64,000 bases of DNA from Maribacter dokdonensis DSW-8 (GTDB lineage: Bacteria; Bacteroidota; Bacteroidia; Flavobacteriales; Flavobacteriaceae), in assembly GCF_001447995.1 (NCBI RefSeq), contig NZ_LDPE01000009.1:11466-75465 (forward strand). The letters run 5' to 3'. The notes beneath the pieces were generated by a model. The model ran no database searches. It was not told the DNA's origin and saw only the letters and a list, made by a program, of their open reading frames with translations. The position numbers and the translations under genes were made by a program. Below are positions 19,085-28,174 of this stretch, piece by piece; within the stretch, counting starts at the first letter, position 1, and each line of letters starts with the position of its first letter.

Positions 19085-21301
19085 TTAATCTCTTCTAGGT
19101 TTTCTATCGCGATTACGATCGTTTCCACGACGATCATCTCTACGTTTATCATCACGTGGTGGTCTTTCAACAAAGCCTTCTGGTTTTGGTAAAAGTGCTT
19201 TACGAGATACTTTCTCTTTACGGGTACGTTTGTCTATACCAAAGTACTTCACGTCGAATACGTCTCCCATGTTCACAACATCGGTTACATTTTCTGTACG
19301 TTCCCATGCCAATTCAGATACATGCAACAATACTTCATTACCTGGAGCATCTGTATATTCTACAACAGCACCAAAGTCCAACATTTTAATAACCTTTACT
19401 TCGTAAACGCTACCAACTTCTGGCTTAAATAATAAAGAATCTATTTTTGCCATAACAGCATCAATACCTTTGCTACCTACACCTAGTACTTCAACAATAC
19501 CTTCTTCGGTAACAGGGTCTTCGTTAATAACGATAGTAGTCTCGGTTTCTTTTTGTAATTCTTGAATTACTTTTCCACCAGGACCGATCAATGCTCCAAT
19601 AAACTCATTAGGTATACGTCTAGTAACCATTGTAGGTGCGTGATCCTTAACCTCTGCATTTGGTGTTTCAATAGTTTCGGTTATTTTACCTAAAATGTGT
19701 AAACGACCGTCACGAGCTTGTTTTAAAGCATTTACAAGAATTTCATAAGACAATCCTTTTACTTTAATATCCATTTGGCAAGCGGTAATACCATCGGCAG
19801 TACCGGTTACTTTAAAGTCCATATCACCTAAGTGATCTTCATCACCTAAAATATCGGAAAGAACAGCATATTTTCCAGATTCAGTATCTGTAATCAATCC
19901 CATTGCAATACCTGAAACTGGTTTTTTCAATTGAACACCGGCATCCATCATTGCCATAGTACCAGCACAAACAGTAGCCATAGAAGAAGAACCGTTAGAT
20001 TCTAAAATCTCAGATACTACACGTACTGTGTAAGGACAATCTTCAGGAACCATTCCTTTTAATGCACGTTGAGCCAAGTTACCGTGACCAACTTCTCTAC
20101 GAGATGTTCCACGAATAGGTCTTGCTTCACCTGTTGAAAAAGGAGGGAAGTTATAGTGTAAATAGAAACGCTCTTCACCTTCGTAAGATGGCATGTCTAT
20201 TTGGTTTGCTTCTCTACTTGTACCTAAGGTAACCGTAGCTAAAGCTTGAGTTTCTCCACGTGTGAAAATAGATGATCCATGAGTAGAAGGTAAATAGTTT
20301 ACCTCACACCAAATAGGTCTAATCTCATCTGTCTTACGACCATCTAAACGCAAACCTTCATTCAATGTCAAATCTCTAACAGCGGCTTTTTCAGCTTTGC
20401 TGTAGTATTTAGAAATTAATCCGCCGAAATCTGCTTGCTCTTCTTCAGAAAAAGTAGCGATAATTTCTTCCTTGATTTCACCAAATGCAGCACTACGTTC
20501 ATGTTTGGCAGAACCTGCTTGTGCAACAGCATATACTTTATCATATGCCATGTCGTGAATTTTCTGAGCTAAATCAGCATCTTCTCTTTCTGGCTCGTAC
20601 TCACGTGTTTCTTTTTTACCAAAAGCTTCTGCTAATTTAACTTGAGCAGCACACTGTACTTTAATGGCTTCATGAGCAAACTTAATTGCTTCGGTCATTT
20701 CTTCTTCAGAAATCTCATCCATTTCACCTTCAACCATCATAACAGAATCTGCAGATGCTCCAATCATCATATCGATGTCAGACTCCTCTAATTGTGCTCT
20801 AGTTGGGTTAATGATGAATTCTCCGTTTACACGACCAACTCTAGCTTCAGAAATTGGGCATTCAAAAGGGAAATCTGATAATTGAATAGCTGCAGAAGCT
20901 GCTAAACCTGCCATAGCATCTGGCATAACGTCTTCGTCATGAGACATTAATTGAATCATCACCTGAGTTTCAGAGTGATAATCTTTTGGGAATAATGGAC
21001 GTAAAACACGATCCACTAAACGCATGGTCAATACTTCACCGTCACTTGGTCTTGCTTCTCTTTTAAAGAAACCACCTGGGTAGCGACCCGCAGCAGCAAA
21101 TTTTTCACGGTAATCTACCGTTAGTGGAAGAAAGTCCACATCACTTTGTTTGTAGTTGGAAACAACTGTACATAATAACATACATTTTCCTGATTGTACA
21201 ACAACAGAACCGTGTGCCTGTTTTGCCAATTTTCCGGTTTCGATAGAAATTTCTCTACCATCCCCAAGGTCAATGACCTCTTTAAATACTTTTGGAATCA
21301 T
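19085..21301 (-). CDS. pnp: Polynucleotide phosphorylase
   Basis: PNPase degrades RNA 3' to 5' by phosphorolysis and works in RNA turnover. The 738-residue product has two RNase PH domains (first with [21 protein letters not shown], second with [19 protein letters not shown] and [18 protein letters not shown]), a KH domain ([16 protein letters not shown] near residue 570), and an S1 domain ([19 protein letters not shown] near residue 630). It ends in a short Arg/Asp-rich tail ([16 protein letters not shown]). The gene follows rpsO, the classic order, with a terminator and a structured leader in between, consistent with leader-based control of pnp as known in E. coli. Confidence 0.97.
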   Translation of the reverse strand: MIPKVFKEVIDLGDGREISIETGKLAKQAHGSVVVQSGKCMLLCTVVSNYKQSDVDFLPLTVDYREKFAAAGRYPGGFFKREARPSDGEVLTMRLVDRVLRPLFPKDYHSETQVMIQLMSHDEDVMPDAMAGLAASAAIQLSDFPFECPISEARVGRVNGEFIINPTRAQLEESDIDMMIGASADSVMMVEGEMDEISEEEMTEAIKFAHEAIKVQCAAQVKLAEAFGKKETREYEPEREDADLAQKIHDMAYDKVYAVAQAGSAKHERSAAFGEIKEEIIATFSEEEQADFGGLISKYYSKAEKAAVRDLTLNEGLRLDGRKTDEIRPIWCEVNYLPSTHGSSIFTRGETQALATVTLGTSREANQIDMPSYEGEERFYLHYNFPPFSTGEARPIRGTSRREVGHGNLAQRALKGMVPEDCPYTVRVVSEILESNGSSSMATVCAGTMAMMDAGVQLKKPVSGIAMGLITDTESGKYAVLSDILGDEDHLGDMDFKVTGTADGITACQMDIKVKGLSYEILVNALKQARDGRLHILGKITETIETPNAEVKDHAPTMVTRRIPNEFIGALIGPGGKVIQELQKETETTIVINEDPVTEEGIVEVLGVGSKGIDAVMAKIDSLLFKPEVGSVYEVKVIKMLDFGAVVEYTDAPGNEVLLHVSELAWERTENVTDVVNMGDVFDVKYFGIDKRTRKEKVSRKALLPKPEGFVERPPRDDKRRDDRRGNDRNRDRKPRRD

Positions 21302-21317
21302 AAAATTCGATTAAAAC

Positions 21318-21375
21318 CTGCTCATGCAGATTTGTTAAACAATGGTCTTTCCGACTGAAATTTTCTCTGGTCGGA
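21318..21375 (-). promoter_or_regulatory. Structured 5' leader of pnp (two small stem-loops)
   Basis: Between the rpsO terminator and the pnp start are two hairpins: CTGC/GCAG with a TCAT loop (21318-21329) and TCCGAC/GTCGGA with a 14-base loop (21350-21375). A further 5-bp stem ACTCC/GGAGT lies at 21453-21470. In E. coli the pnp leader is cut by RNase III and then bound by PNPase for autoregulation; a similar role here is inference. No promoter motif of good quality was found in the leader. Confidence 0.4.
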
Positions 21376-21477
21376 GTTGTTGTGTTGTTGTGTTGACCAA
21401 TGAAAAACCGTGTGTAGCTTTTTGTTCGCCCTTACCAAAATACTTGGCTTTAACTCCTAAGGCATGGAGTACTTAAA

Positions 21478-21507
21478 AAAAAGGGGATAGTTAACTATCC
21501 CCTTTTT
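21478..21507 (-). terminator. Loopless 30-bp palindromic terminator after rpsO
   Basis: Positions 21478-21492 are the exact reverse complement of 21493-21507 (core GGGGATAGTT / AACTATCCCC with A and T runs outside). It lies five bases beyond the rpsO stop and should reduce read-through into pnp. Confidence 0.88.
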
Positions 21508-21512
21508 AAAAA

Positions 21513-21782
21513 TTATTTTCTAATACCTAGTTCTTTAATAAGCTCTCTGTATTTTACAATGTCATTTTTAATCATGTAATCTAAAAGACTTCTTCTTTTA
21601 CCCACCAATTTTACAAGTGAACGCTCAGTGTTGTAATCTTTGTGATTCTTTTTCAAGTGACCGGTCAAGTGGTTGATTCTGTGTGTGAACAAAGCAATTT
21701 GTCCTTCTGTAGAGCCAGTGTTTTCTGCACTACCGCCGTATTTTTTAAAAATTTCGGCTTTTACTTCTTTTGATAAATACAT
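21513..21782 (-). CDS. rpsO: 30S ribosomal protein S15
   Basis: S15 binds 16S rRNA early in assembly of the small subunit platform. The 89-residue product has the full family length with GSTEGQIALFTHRINHLTGHLK, DYNTERSLVKLVGKRRSLLDY and a basic C-terminus ELGIRK. It has its own promoter motif (21837-21844) and a leader of about 50 bases with a small hairpin, and is followed by a strong terminator and then pnp. Confidence 0.98.
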   Translation of the reverse strand: MYLSKEVKAEIFKKYGGSAENTGSTEGQIALFTHRINHLTGHLKKNHKDYNTERSLVKLVGKRRSLLDYMIKNDIVKYRELIKELGIRK

Positions 21783-21815
21783 TCCAATATTGTTTTAAAT
21801 GATTTTTATGTATGT

Positions 21816-21844
21816 GATTGTTTTTCAATCAGGGCGCAAATATA
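21816..21844 (-). promoter_or_regulatory. rpsO promoter -7 element and leader hairpin
   Basis: On the minus strand TATATTTG (plus positions 21837-21844) is a perfect match to TAnnTTTG, 54 bases before the rpsO start. Just downstream GATTG/CAATC with an AAAAA loop (21816-21830) makes a 5-bp hairpin in the leader. The -33 region shows no clear TTG. Confidence 0.55.
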
Positions 21845-21880
21845 CAATTATTATTGAAATGTGCAGTATATTTTATAATC

Positions 21881-21916
21881 AAAAATGCTCGCCGAATCAA
21901 TTGATAGGGCGAGCAC
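21881..21916 (-). terminator. Terminator after accD
   Basis: TGCTCGCC (21886-21893) pairs with GGCGAGCA (21908-21915); the loop contains a 10-base palindrome ATCAATTGAT that can extend the hairpin. On the minus strand the stem is followed by TTTTTGATT. It lies about 50 bases after the accD stop and separates the fbaA-accD unit from rpsO. Confidence 0.85.
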
Positions 21917-21966
21917 TTTAAGATGGACCGTAATATCTTTAATGAAGATGTTCTATCATTAAAATA

Positions 21967-22851
21967 TTAAGCAGAAGTTTTTTCTGCTCTTACCGGGTTA
22001 TTTTGAATTAAATCTATGTAAAGATTAACTTTTTTCTTTAAATCTCTTCTATGTGAAATGAAATCTAAGAAGCCGTGTTCCAATAAAAATTCTGAAGATT
22101 GAAAACCTTCAGGTAAATCTTTACCTGTAGTATCCTTTACAATTCTTGGACCTGCAAAACCAATAAGTGCACCTGGCTCTGCAATATTGATATCACCTAG
22201 CATAGCGTACGATGCAGTTGTACCACCCGTTGTTGGATCTGTACATAAAGAAATGTACGGCAAACCAGCTTCGGATAATTGAGCCAATTTAGCAGATGTC
22301 TTTGCCAATTGCATTAGTGACAAAGCAGCTTCCATCATACGAGCACCACCAGATTTAGAAATCATCATAAAAGGCACTTTTTTCTTAATGGCGTGATCTA
22401 TACCGCGGGCAATTTTTTCACCTACAACACTACCCATTGAGCCTCCTATAAATTTAAAATCCATACAGCAAATAACGATGTCTTTACCATAAGACTTACC
22501 AAAGCCTGTTCTAACAGCATCTTTCAACCCTGTTTTTTTCTGAGCTGCTTTTAAACGCTCACTATATTTTTTGGTGTCTTCGAATTTTAAAGGGTCTTTA
22601 GAAGAAAGCTTCTCATCAAGTTCAGTGAACTTATTGTCATCGAAAAGAATTTCAAAGTATTCTTTACTTCCTATCCTTACGTGATAATCATCTTCTGGGC
22701 TTACATAAAAGTTTTTTGCTAGATCGTCTGACTCAACAATTTTGCCTGTGGGAGATTTGTACCACAAGCCTTTAGGTGTGTCTTTCTTTTCTTCGGTAGA
22801 GGTTTGTATACCTTTTTCTTTTCTTTTAAACCAAGCCGTCATATCATCCAT
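21967..22851 (-). CDS. accD: Acetyl-CoA carboxylase carboxyltransferase subunit beta
   Basis: AccD forms, with AccA, the carboxyltransferase that makes malonyl-CoA for fatty acid synthesis. The 294-residue product shows [48 protein letters not shown] and [14 protein letters not shown], all typical of the crotonase-fold beta subunit. The N-terminal region that carries a four-cysteine zinc ribbon in E. coli is present in outline ([12 protein letters not shown]) but has no cysteines before residue 125. Start at 22851 or ATG 22842 ([10 protein letters not shown]). It follows fbaA after 20 bases and is probably cotranscribed with it. Confidence 0.95.
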   Translation of the reverse strand: MDDMTAWFKRKEKGIQTSTEEKKDTPKGLWYKSPTGKIVESDDLAKNFYVSPEDDYHVRIGSKEYFEILFDDNKFTELDEKLSSKDPLKFEDTKKYSERLKAAQKKTGLKDAVRTGFGKSYGKDIVICCMDFKFIGGSMGSVVGEKIARGIDHAIKKKVPFMMISKSGGARMMEAALSLMQLAKTSAKLAQLSEAGLPYISLCTDPTTGGTTASYAMLGDINIAEPGALIGFAGPRIVKDTTGKDLPEGFQSSEFLLEHGFLDFISHRRDLKKKVNLYIDLIQNNPVRAEKTSA

Positions 22852-22871
22852 TTTATGGTTATCCTAAGTTG

Positions 22872-23939
22872 TTATAACGTATTTACGTTATTTAAATCTT
22901 CAAATGCTTTTTTCAATCTTTCAATAAAAGATATTTCTCCTTTTCTTAACCAAACTCTTGGGTCATAGAATTTTTTGTTTGGTTCATCTGCTCCCTTAGG
23001 GTTACCTATTTGAGATTGTAAATAATCTTTATTGTCCTGAACATAATCACGAACACCTGCTAAGAACGCATATTGTAAATCGGTATCAATGTTCATCTTA
23101 ATTACTCCGTAGCTAATACCTTCTCTAATTTCTTCAACAGTAGAGCCTGACCCACCGTGGAATACGAAATCAATATGATTGTTTTTTACACCATATTTTT
23201 TAGAAATATACTCTTGAGAGTTCAAAAGGATTTTTGGGGTCAATTTTACGTTACCAGGTTTGTATACCCCGTGAACATTACCAAAAGCAGCGGCAATTGT
23301 AAATCTAGGGCTTACTTTAGAAAGTTCTTCATAAGCATACGCTACTTCTTCTGGTTGAGTGTATAGTTTAGAATCATCTACATCAGAATTATCTACACCG
23401 TCTTCTTCACCACCTGTAATACCTAATTCGATCTCTAAGGTCATGTTCATTTTGCTCATGCGCTCTAAATAACCTTTACATATTTCAATGTTCTCTTCTA
23501 AAGGCTCTTCAGAAAGATCGATCATATGAGAGCTGAACAAAGATTTACCGGTTTCTGCAAAATGTTTTTCACTTGCATCTAAAAGTCCGTCTATCCAAGG
23601 TAATAATTTTTTAGCACAATGGTCTGTATGCAAAATTACCGTAGCACCATAAGCTTCTGCTAATTGGTGTACATGTTTAGCACCTGCAACTGCACCTAAG
23701 ATAGCAGCTTGCTGTCCATCATTTGAAAGGCCCTTACCGGCATTGAACTGAGCTCCGCCATTAGAGAATTGTATAATTACAGGAGCATTTAAGCTAGCTG
23801 CAGTTTCTAAAACGCCATTAATAGTGTCAGAGCCTATTACGTTTACTGCAGGTAGTGCAAATCCTTTTTCTTTTGCGTAGTTGAAGATTTCTTGAACCTC
23901 ATCTCCGGTTGCAACTCCCGGTTTTATGTTGTGAGCCAT
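22872..23939 (-). CDS. fbaA: Class II fructose-bisphosphate aldolase
   Basis: The zinc-dependent aldolase of glycolysis and gluconeogenesis that splits fructose 1,6-bisphosphate. The 355-residue length and insertions match the FbaA (type A) group. Motifs visible are VIIQFSNGGAQF, the catalytic/zinc segment VILHTDHCAKK, ELGITGGEEDGVDN, the zinc-ligand regions GNVHGVYKPGNVKL and FVFHGGSGST, and NIDTDLQYAF. It has its own promoter motif at 23977-23984 and precedes accD. Confidence 0.97.
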   Translation of the reverse strand: MAHNIKPGVATGDEVQEIFNYAKEKGFALPAVNVIGSDTINGVLETAASLNAPVIIQFSNGGAQFNAGKGLSNDGQQAAILGAVAGAKHVHQLAEAYGATVILHTDHCAKKLLPWIDGLLDASEKHFAETGKSLFSSHMIDLSEEPLEENIEICKGYLERMSKMNMTLEIELGITGGEEDGVDNSDVDDSKLYTQPEEVAYAYEELSKVSPRFTIAAAFGNVHGVYKPGNVKLTPKILLNSQEYISKKYGVKNNHIDFVFHGGSGSTVEEIREGISYGVIKMNIDTDLQYAFLAGVRDYVQDNKDYLQSQIGNPKGADEPNKKFYDPRVWLRKGEISFIERLKKAFEDLNNVNTL

Positions 23940-23976
23940 AATTATGTTGTTGTTTGTTTCTTAAAAAAATGAAAAA

Positions 23977-23984
23977 CAAAAGTA
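23977..23984 (-). promoter_or_regulatory. Candidate -7 element of the fbaA-accD unit
   Basis: Minus-strand TACTTTTG matches TAnnTTTG exactly, 37 bases before the fbaA start and after the tamL stop. No good TTG at -33; only a TTTTA lies 16 bases upstream. Confidence 0.5.
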
Positions 23985-23999
23985 ATAAAACAATTATAT

Positions 24000-26564
24000 T
24001 TAAAAGGGATAGTTGATACCAATTTGCAAAACAGCATTGGCAAAATTATAATCTCTAAACCATCTTTTAGACTGAATTTCAGCTGGGTTATAAGTTTTAA
24101 AGCCTAAATCTAATCGAAATAGGAAATAGGTGAAGTCGTATCTAAGACCCATGCCAGTACCAAGGGCAATATCTTTTAAAGATGCTAAACCGTCAAAAGT
24201 GGCATCTGGATCTTCAACATTATCTAGCACGTTCCAAATATTACCGGCATCAGCGAAGATCGCCCCGTTAATATCTCCTGCAATAGGAAATCTATATTCA
24301 AGATTTAAAGCTAATTTTAGGTTGGCTTCGTTGAAATCGTTGATAGCAGAAGTGCTTCCGGGTCCTAATGAATATGGGAACCAAGCTCTGTTGTCATTAG
24401 ATCCACCACCAAAATAACTACGAACAAAAGGTATGTTGTCAGAGTTGCCGTAAGGAATAGCGATGCCAAAAAATGCTCTTGCGGCCAAAACGTTAGACCG
24501 TTTTAAATCCCAATATTTTACATATTCAAATTCATTTTTTATGTATTGCGAGAAGGGAACACCAAAAACCAAAAGTTGATCATCGTCATTTTTATTGAAC
24601 GGGATAAAAGTGGAGAATGCAGACAGTACGTTGCCGGCACCTTCAATTTTCCAACGAAATTGATAAAAAGTGTTATCTAGAACACCAGTTCTATTCGTTT
24701 TATTAAAAGTGTAGTTAGATGCAAATATTAAATTGTTTTCTGTTAGTCTTATTCTTCTTTCTTCAATAGTATTTACATCTTCAAAATCATCTGTTGTAGC
24801 ACTTACTGTGCCGTCTAGTATAGCATTGGTGAATCCGCTTGTGCCACTAGGTATGATCAAATTTAAATCATCATCACTATCATCTGTTTCAAAATATTCT
24901 GCCAGTTCTGGGTATAGCGCAGCGTCTTCATAAGAATCTGCAATTTCATCTAATAGTTCGTAGGTATTTGTATAAACATTGTAAAACCTATTACTGTTCA
25001 CATTTCTTACAAATTGAATATTTAAAAGCTCAACATCGTGGTTTACAAAATCACTTGGTGTCCAGCTGTATCCTAAAACGGTATTGAAGGTTTGTTTGTC
25101 CAGACCAATATTGTTTTGAAAATTGGTACCAATAGCAATTCTGGTTTTTGGTAATGTATAATTAGGTATAATTCTAGACGTATTAATGAAAGGAAACCAT
25201 ATTCTAGGGAAATCTAAAGAAATGTCTCCGCCAAATTCGGAAAAATAATTTGCCTCAAAGGTGTTGCTGCTTAATAAACCATAAGAGCCATTTGCCGAGA
25301 TACTCAAATTTTCCGCCCCTTTAAAGATGTTTCTAATGAGTAGGGTGGTGCCCAAACCAACACCAAGTCTTCTTAAATTAGATCTGCTCACTTCAAAGTT
25401 GGTTCCCAATGCGTATTTTGTTTTAGGAGCCAAGTAGATGTTGGTGTTTACTTTGTTGCCAAGGCTGTCTGCTTCAAATATTATGTTTGGGTACTTAAAA
25501 ACGTTTAGTGCGTTTAATTGCCTTGACGTTCTAATTTTATCGACATCTCTATAAATACTATCCTTTTTGAAAAAAATGGCATTGGCCAAGGTTTTAGGTT
25601 TGATGTCAAAATTTTTAGAATAGTGAATGGTATAGTCTTGGTAGTCTATAGTGTAAATGGAATCTTGATTGTTTGTTGAGAGGTAGTCTGTATAGATATT
25701 TATTTTATCGATTTTCTCAACTTTATAAGCAGAAGTGGTCACCTCATTTTCACCTCTTGTTTTTAGGTCACCTATATTAAGGGTGATGTTCATCTTTTGA
25801 TCGTCTGCAGCTCTAGCGGTATCTCTTAAAATATCAAAAGTTATAGAGCTTTCTTGAAAATTTCTAATACCATTATTTCTGAAAATGCCTGTTAGTCTTT
25901 CACGTTCTCCGTTAAAATTTGAAAGATCAAATTGTTGCCCTTCTTTAATCAGTGAATTTGCGGCGTTTAAAAAATATAATGAATCTATTGCTCTAGATGA
26001 GATGTTGTTACCTAAAGAATCTATCATATAGGGATCACCCAATTCAATATGGTAATTTACCTTGGCCTTTTTATACCTTGCGCTATCAATTACATACGTG
26101 GTATTGTTGGTAAAATAGCCTTTGCTCTGATAGTAGGCGCTTAATTTTTCTAGACTTAATCTTGTTTTGGTAGTATCTAAAACAGTGGGTTCTTCACCAA
26201 TATCCTTTAGCCAATTACTTAGTCCCTTGACCAGAAAAGATTCGCCTAATCTTTCCACTTGCTTTTCTGAAAGCAGTTTATCCAGTCTTTTTTTTCTGTT
26301 CTCTTTTCTGTATAACCAAGCGTTGTAAGAAGAATCAGGGTTTTCTTTGGCAAGGTTGTATAAATTTAACCTTAAAGGGTATCCTAGAACAGTAGAATTC
26401 GGTTTTTGATAGACGAGACTTTCTAATTCTTCGTTGTTAACTTTTATAGAATCAGCATAAATGGTGTTTTTAATCACCAAGAGTTCATCATCCTCAACCT
26501 TCTTTAGCGAGTTACAGGATAACAAGACTATTGCCAGTAGGGATAATAAGCTTAATTTAGCCAT
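24000..26564 (-). CDS. TamL-like outer-membrane assembly protein (BamA/TamA family), predicted lipoprotein
   Basis: An 854-residue Omp85-family protein. The N-terminus MAKLSLLSLLAIVLLSCNSL is a lipoprotein signal with the acylated Cys near residue 17, the hallmark of the Bacteroidota variant TamL. POTRA-like repeats fill the first half; the C-terminal half is a 16-strand-type beta-barrel, ending in the aromatic FANAVLQIGINYPF. Motifs of the barrel include the family-typical VRSYFGGGSNDNRAWFPYSLGPGS and LALNLEYRFPIAGDINGAIFADAGNIW. It probably inserts outer-membrane proteins with TamB. I use the ATG at 26564 rather than 26603 because the promoter -7 element sits at 26601-26608. It is divergent from the trmH-like gene. 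Confidence 0.88.
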   Translation of the reverse strand: MAKLSLLSLLAIVLLSCNSLKKVEDDELLVIKNTIYADSIKVNNEELESLVYQKPNSTVLGYPLRLNLYNLAKENPDSSYNAWLYRKENRKKRLDKLLSEKQVERLGESFLVKGLSNWLKDIGEEPTVLDTTKTRLSLEKLSAYYQSKGYFTNNTTYVIDSARYKKAKVNYHIELGDPYMIDSLGNNISSRAIDSLYFLNAANSLIKEGQQFDLSNFNGERERLTGIFRNNGIRNFQESSITFDILRDTARAADDQKMNITLNIGDLKTRGENEVTTSAYKVEKIDKINIYTDYLSTNNQDSIYTIDYQDYTIHYSKNFDIKPKTLANAIFFKKDSIYRDVDKIRTSRQLNALNVFKYPNIIFEADSLGNKVNTNIYLAPKTKYALGTNFEVSRSNLRRLGVGLGTTLLIRNIFKGAENLSISANGSYGLLSSNTFEANYFSEFGGDISLDFPRIWFPFINTSRIIPNYTLPKTRIAIGTNFQNNIGLDKQTFNTVLGYSWTPSDFVNHDVELLNIQFVRNVNSNRFYNVYTNTYELLDEIADSYEDAALYPELAEYFETDDSDDDLNLIIPSGTSGFTNAILDGTVSATTDDFEDVNTIEERRIRLTENNLIFASNYTFNKTNRTGVLDNTFYQFRWKIEGAGNVLSAFSTFIPFNKNDDDQLLVFGVPFSQYIKNEFEYVKYWDLKRSNVLAARAFFGIAIPYGNSDNIPFVRSYFGGGSNDNRAWFPYSLGPGSTSAINDFNEANLKLALNLEYRFPIAGDINGAIFADAGNIWNVLDNVEDPDATFDGLASLKDIALGTGMGLRYDFTYFLFRLDLGFKTYNPAEIQSKRWFRDYNFANAVLQIGINYPF

Positions 26565-26600
26565 GATGTTTTTGGAGCAAAGTGCCATCCTCATAGAAAT

Positions 26601-26631
26601 CAAAAATACATTATTTGAATGGTTGTCAAAA
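26601..26631 (-). promoter_or_regulatory. Canonical Bacteroidota promoter for tamL
   Basis: On the minus strand TTTTG (plus 26627-26631) is followed by 18 bases and then TATTTTTG (plus 26601-26608), which fits TTTG-N17-19-TAnnTTTG. It lies about 37 bases upstream of the tamL ATG and overlaps the first four codons of the divergent trmH-like gene. Confidence 0.72.
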
Positions 26632-27338
26632 GTGAATTGAAACTTATCAAAAGCCTACAGCAAAAAAAGTGCCGAATTGAGCACGGACTATTTGTAATAG
26701 AGGGGAAAAAAACCTTGGAAGAAGTTGTGAAATCTCAAATGAGACTATACAAATTGTTCGCCGTTGACCCAAGTGATTTGGATATTGGCGGTCATGAGGT
26801 AACGCAAGTGACTGCAAGGGAGCTAAGTCAAATGAGTAGCTTAAAGAACCCAAATGGGTATCTTGGTGTATTTTATATTCCTGAAAAAGTAGAAAAAATA
26901 GCCTCTGATTGGGTTTTGGTGCTCGATGGTGTTCAGGATCCAGGAAATTTGGGTACGATTATAAGGCTTTGCGATTGGTTTGGTATCAACGATATTGTTT
27001 GTTCAAATGAAACGGTGGATTGTTATAATCCAAAAGTGTTGCAGGCAACCATGGGGTCTATAACAAGGGTTAATATTCAATATAGGTCGTTAAGTACATT
27101 TTTAGGGTCAACAGAATTACCCATTTATGGAACATTTATGGACGGTGATAATGTAAATACTATCACTTTACCTAAAAAAGGAATCATGATTATGGGTAAT
27201 GAAGGAAAAGGAGTGTCAAATACCGTTGCTGAATTATGTTCAGATAGATTGGCAATACCTCAATTTGGCGAAAAAACCACAGAGAGCTTAAATGTGGCTT
27301 CTGCAACGGCAATTCTATTACACGAGATAAGAAAATAG
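26619..27338 (+). CDS. TrmH/SpoU-family RNA 2'-O-methyltransferase
   Basis: A 239-residue SPOUT-class methyltransferase that should methylate a ribose 2'-OH in rRNA or tRNA; the exact target cannot be told from the sequence. The N-terminal substrate-binding part (LKLIKSLQQKKCRIEHGLFVIEG) is followed by the three SpoU motifs: LDGVQDPGNLGTIIRLCDWFG, IMIMGNEGKGVS and IPQFGEKTTESLNVASATAIL. It is divergent from tamL, and its 5' end carries the tamL promoter on the opposite strand. It converges on porT with the heptamer repeat between them. Confidence 0.93.
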   Translation: MVVKSELKLIKSLQQKKCRIEHGLFVIEGKKTLEEVVKSQMRLYKLFAVDPSDLDIGGHEVTQVTARELSQMSSLKNPNGYLGVFYIPEKVEKIASDWVLVLDGVQDPGNLGTIIRLCDWFGINDIVCSNETVDCYNPKVLQATMGSITRVNIQYRSLSTFLGSTELPIYGTFMDGDNVNTITLPKKGIMIMGNEGKGVSNTVAELCSDRLAIPQFGEKTTESLNVASATAILLHEIRK

Positions 27339-27370
27339 CCCGGTTTTTTAATTCGAAATATTTAACTTTT

Positions 27371-27419
27371 GCTAATTGCTAATTGCTAATTGCTAATTGC
27401 TAATTGCTAATTGCTAATT
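27371..27419. repeat. Perfect 7-bp tandem repeat, seven copies of GCTAATT
   Basis: The unit GCTAATT is repeated seven times without any mismatch between the convergent trmH-like gene and porT. The same unit occurs twice in the inverted repeat at 9204-9217. The repeat is 7-bp and lies outside genes, so changes in copy number would not shift a reading frame. Confidence 0.97.
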
Positions 27420-27427
27420 GTTAAATG

Positions 27428-28120
27428 TTATTCAAAAGTGAAGTTGATGAAAATGCCTCGGGTTTTCAGAGATTCAATATTTCCGGTCCAAGGGCTGTTA
27501 GGGTCTTGATCGGGCACTAGTTCATCCGTAAGAGCAAAAACACCTCGTATAGATGGAGTGAACTTAAAGTATTCTAGGTAAAAATCAATTCCAAATCCAA
27601 GTTCGTAGTTGTACACCCATTTTTTCATTCTAAATGTTCCGGAACTGTTATCATCCAAACTTTCTTCGTTGCTACCTAGGTTTAAACTACGAGATCCGCC
27701 TGCCAATAAAAAAGGTTTAAAGTTGCCAAACCTGCGTGTACTTGCTTTAATAAGTACAGGAAAATTGATATAGGTAGATTTTATTTCCCTAATGGCATCT
27801 CTTTCATCATCAAATCCAGGAAACCCCATTAGTCTGGTTCCGTAATGCAGTCCTGGTTCAAAACGAACATCAAAAAATTCATTAAGTCTTAATTCGCCTA
27901 TTAGTCCAACGTTGAATCCAAAGCTTTTGCTAACCAATATGTCTTTGGCATTTTCTTTATATTCAATTTTAAAATCATACTGATTTAAACCTAAGAAGTA
28001 ACCCCAGTTTAAGAGTTTTTTATCCTCGTTCTGTTTATTCAATATAGGGCTCTCATTAAATTGAGCGCTCATTAAATTCGTTATCAACAACGTTAAGGGT
28101 ATTAAAAACCACTTCTTCAT
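27428..28120 (-). CDS. porT: PorT-family protein of the type IX secretion system
   Basis: PorT is an outer-membrane beta-barrel protein required for T9SS function and, in gliding species, motility. The product from the ATG at 28120 has 230 residues: a signal peptide (MKKWFLIPLTLLITNLMSAQ) and an eight-strand-type barrel with alternating aromatic residues, including FDVRFEPGLHYGTRL, YINFPVLIKASTRR, and a C-terminal RGIFINFTFE. The longer frame to 28150 adds ten residues before the signal and is less likely. Neighbour ubiE (54 bases upstream) is the known neighbour of porT in flavobacteria as I recall, which supports the name. Confidence 0.88.
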   Translation of the reverse strand: MKKWFLIPLTLLITNLMSAQFNESPILNKQNEDKKLLNWGYFLGLNQYDFKIEYKENAKDILVSKSFGFNVGLIGELRLNEFFDVRFEPGLHYGTRLMGFPGFDDERDAIREIKSTYINFPVLIKASTRRFGNFKPFLLAGGSRSLNLGSNEESLDDNSSGTFRMKKWVYNYELGFGIDFYLEYFKFTPSIRGVFALTDELVPDQDPNSPWTGNIESLKTRGIFINFTFE

Positions 28121-28174
28121 AAATGCTGGTTTACGATTGTAAAACGTCAAATAAATATTGAAAGACAGCTAATA

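Noticed and set aside
26565..26603. Upstream start of tamL at 26603
   Set aside because: It would place the lipoprotein signal 13 residues inside and would overlap the promoter -7 element at 26601-26608.
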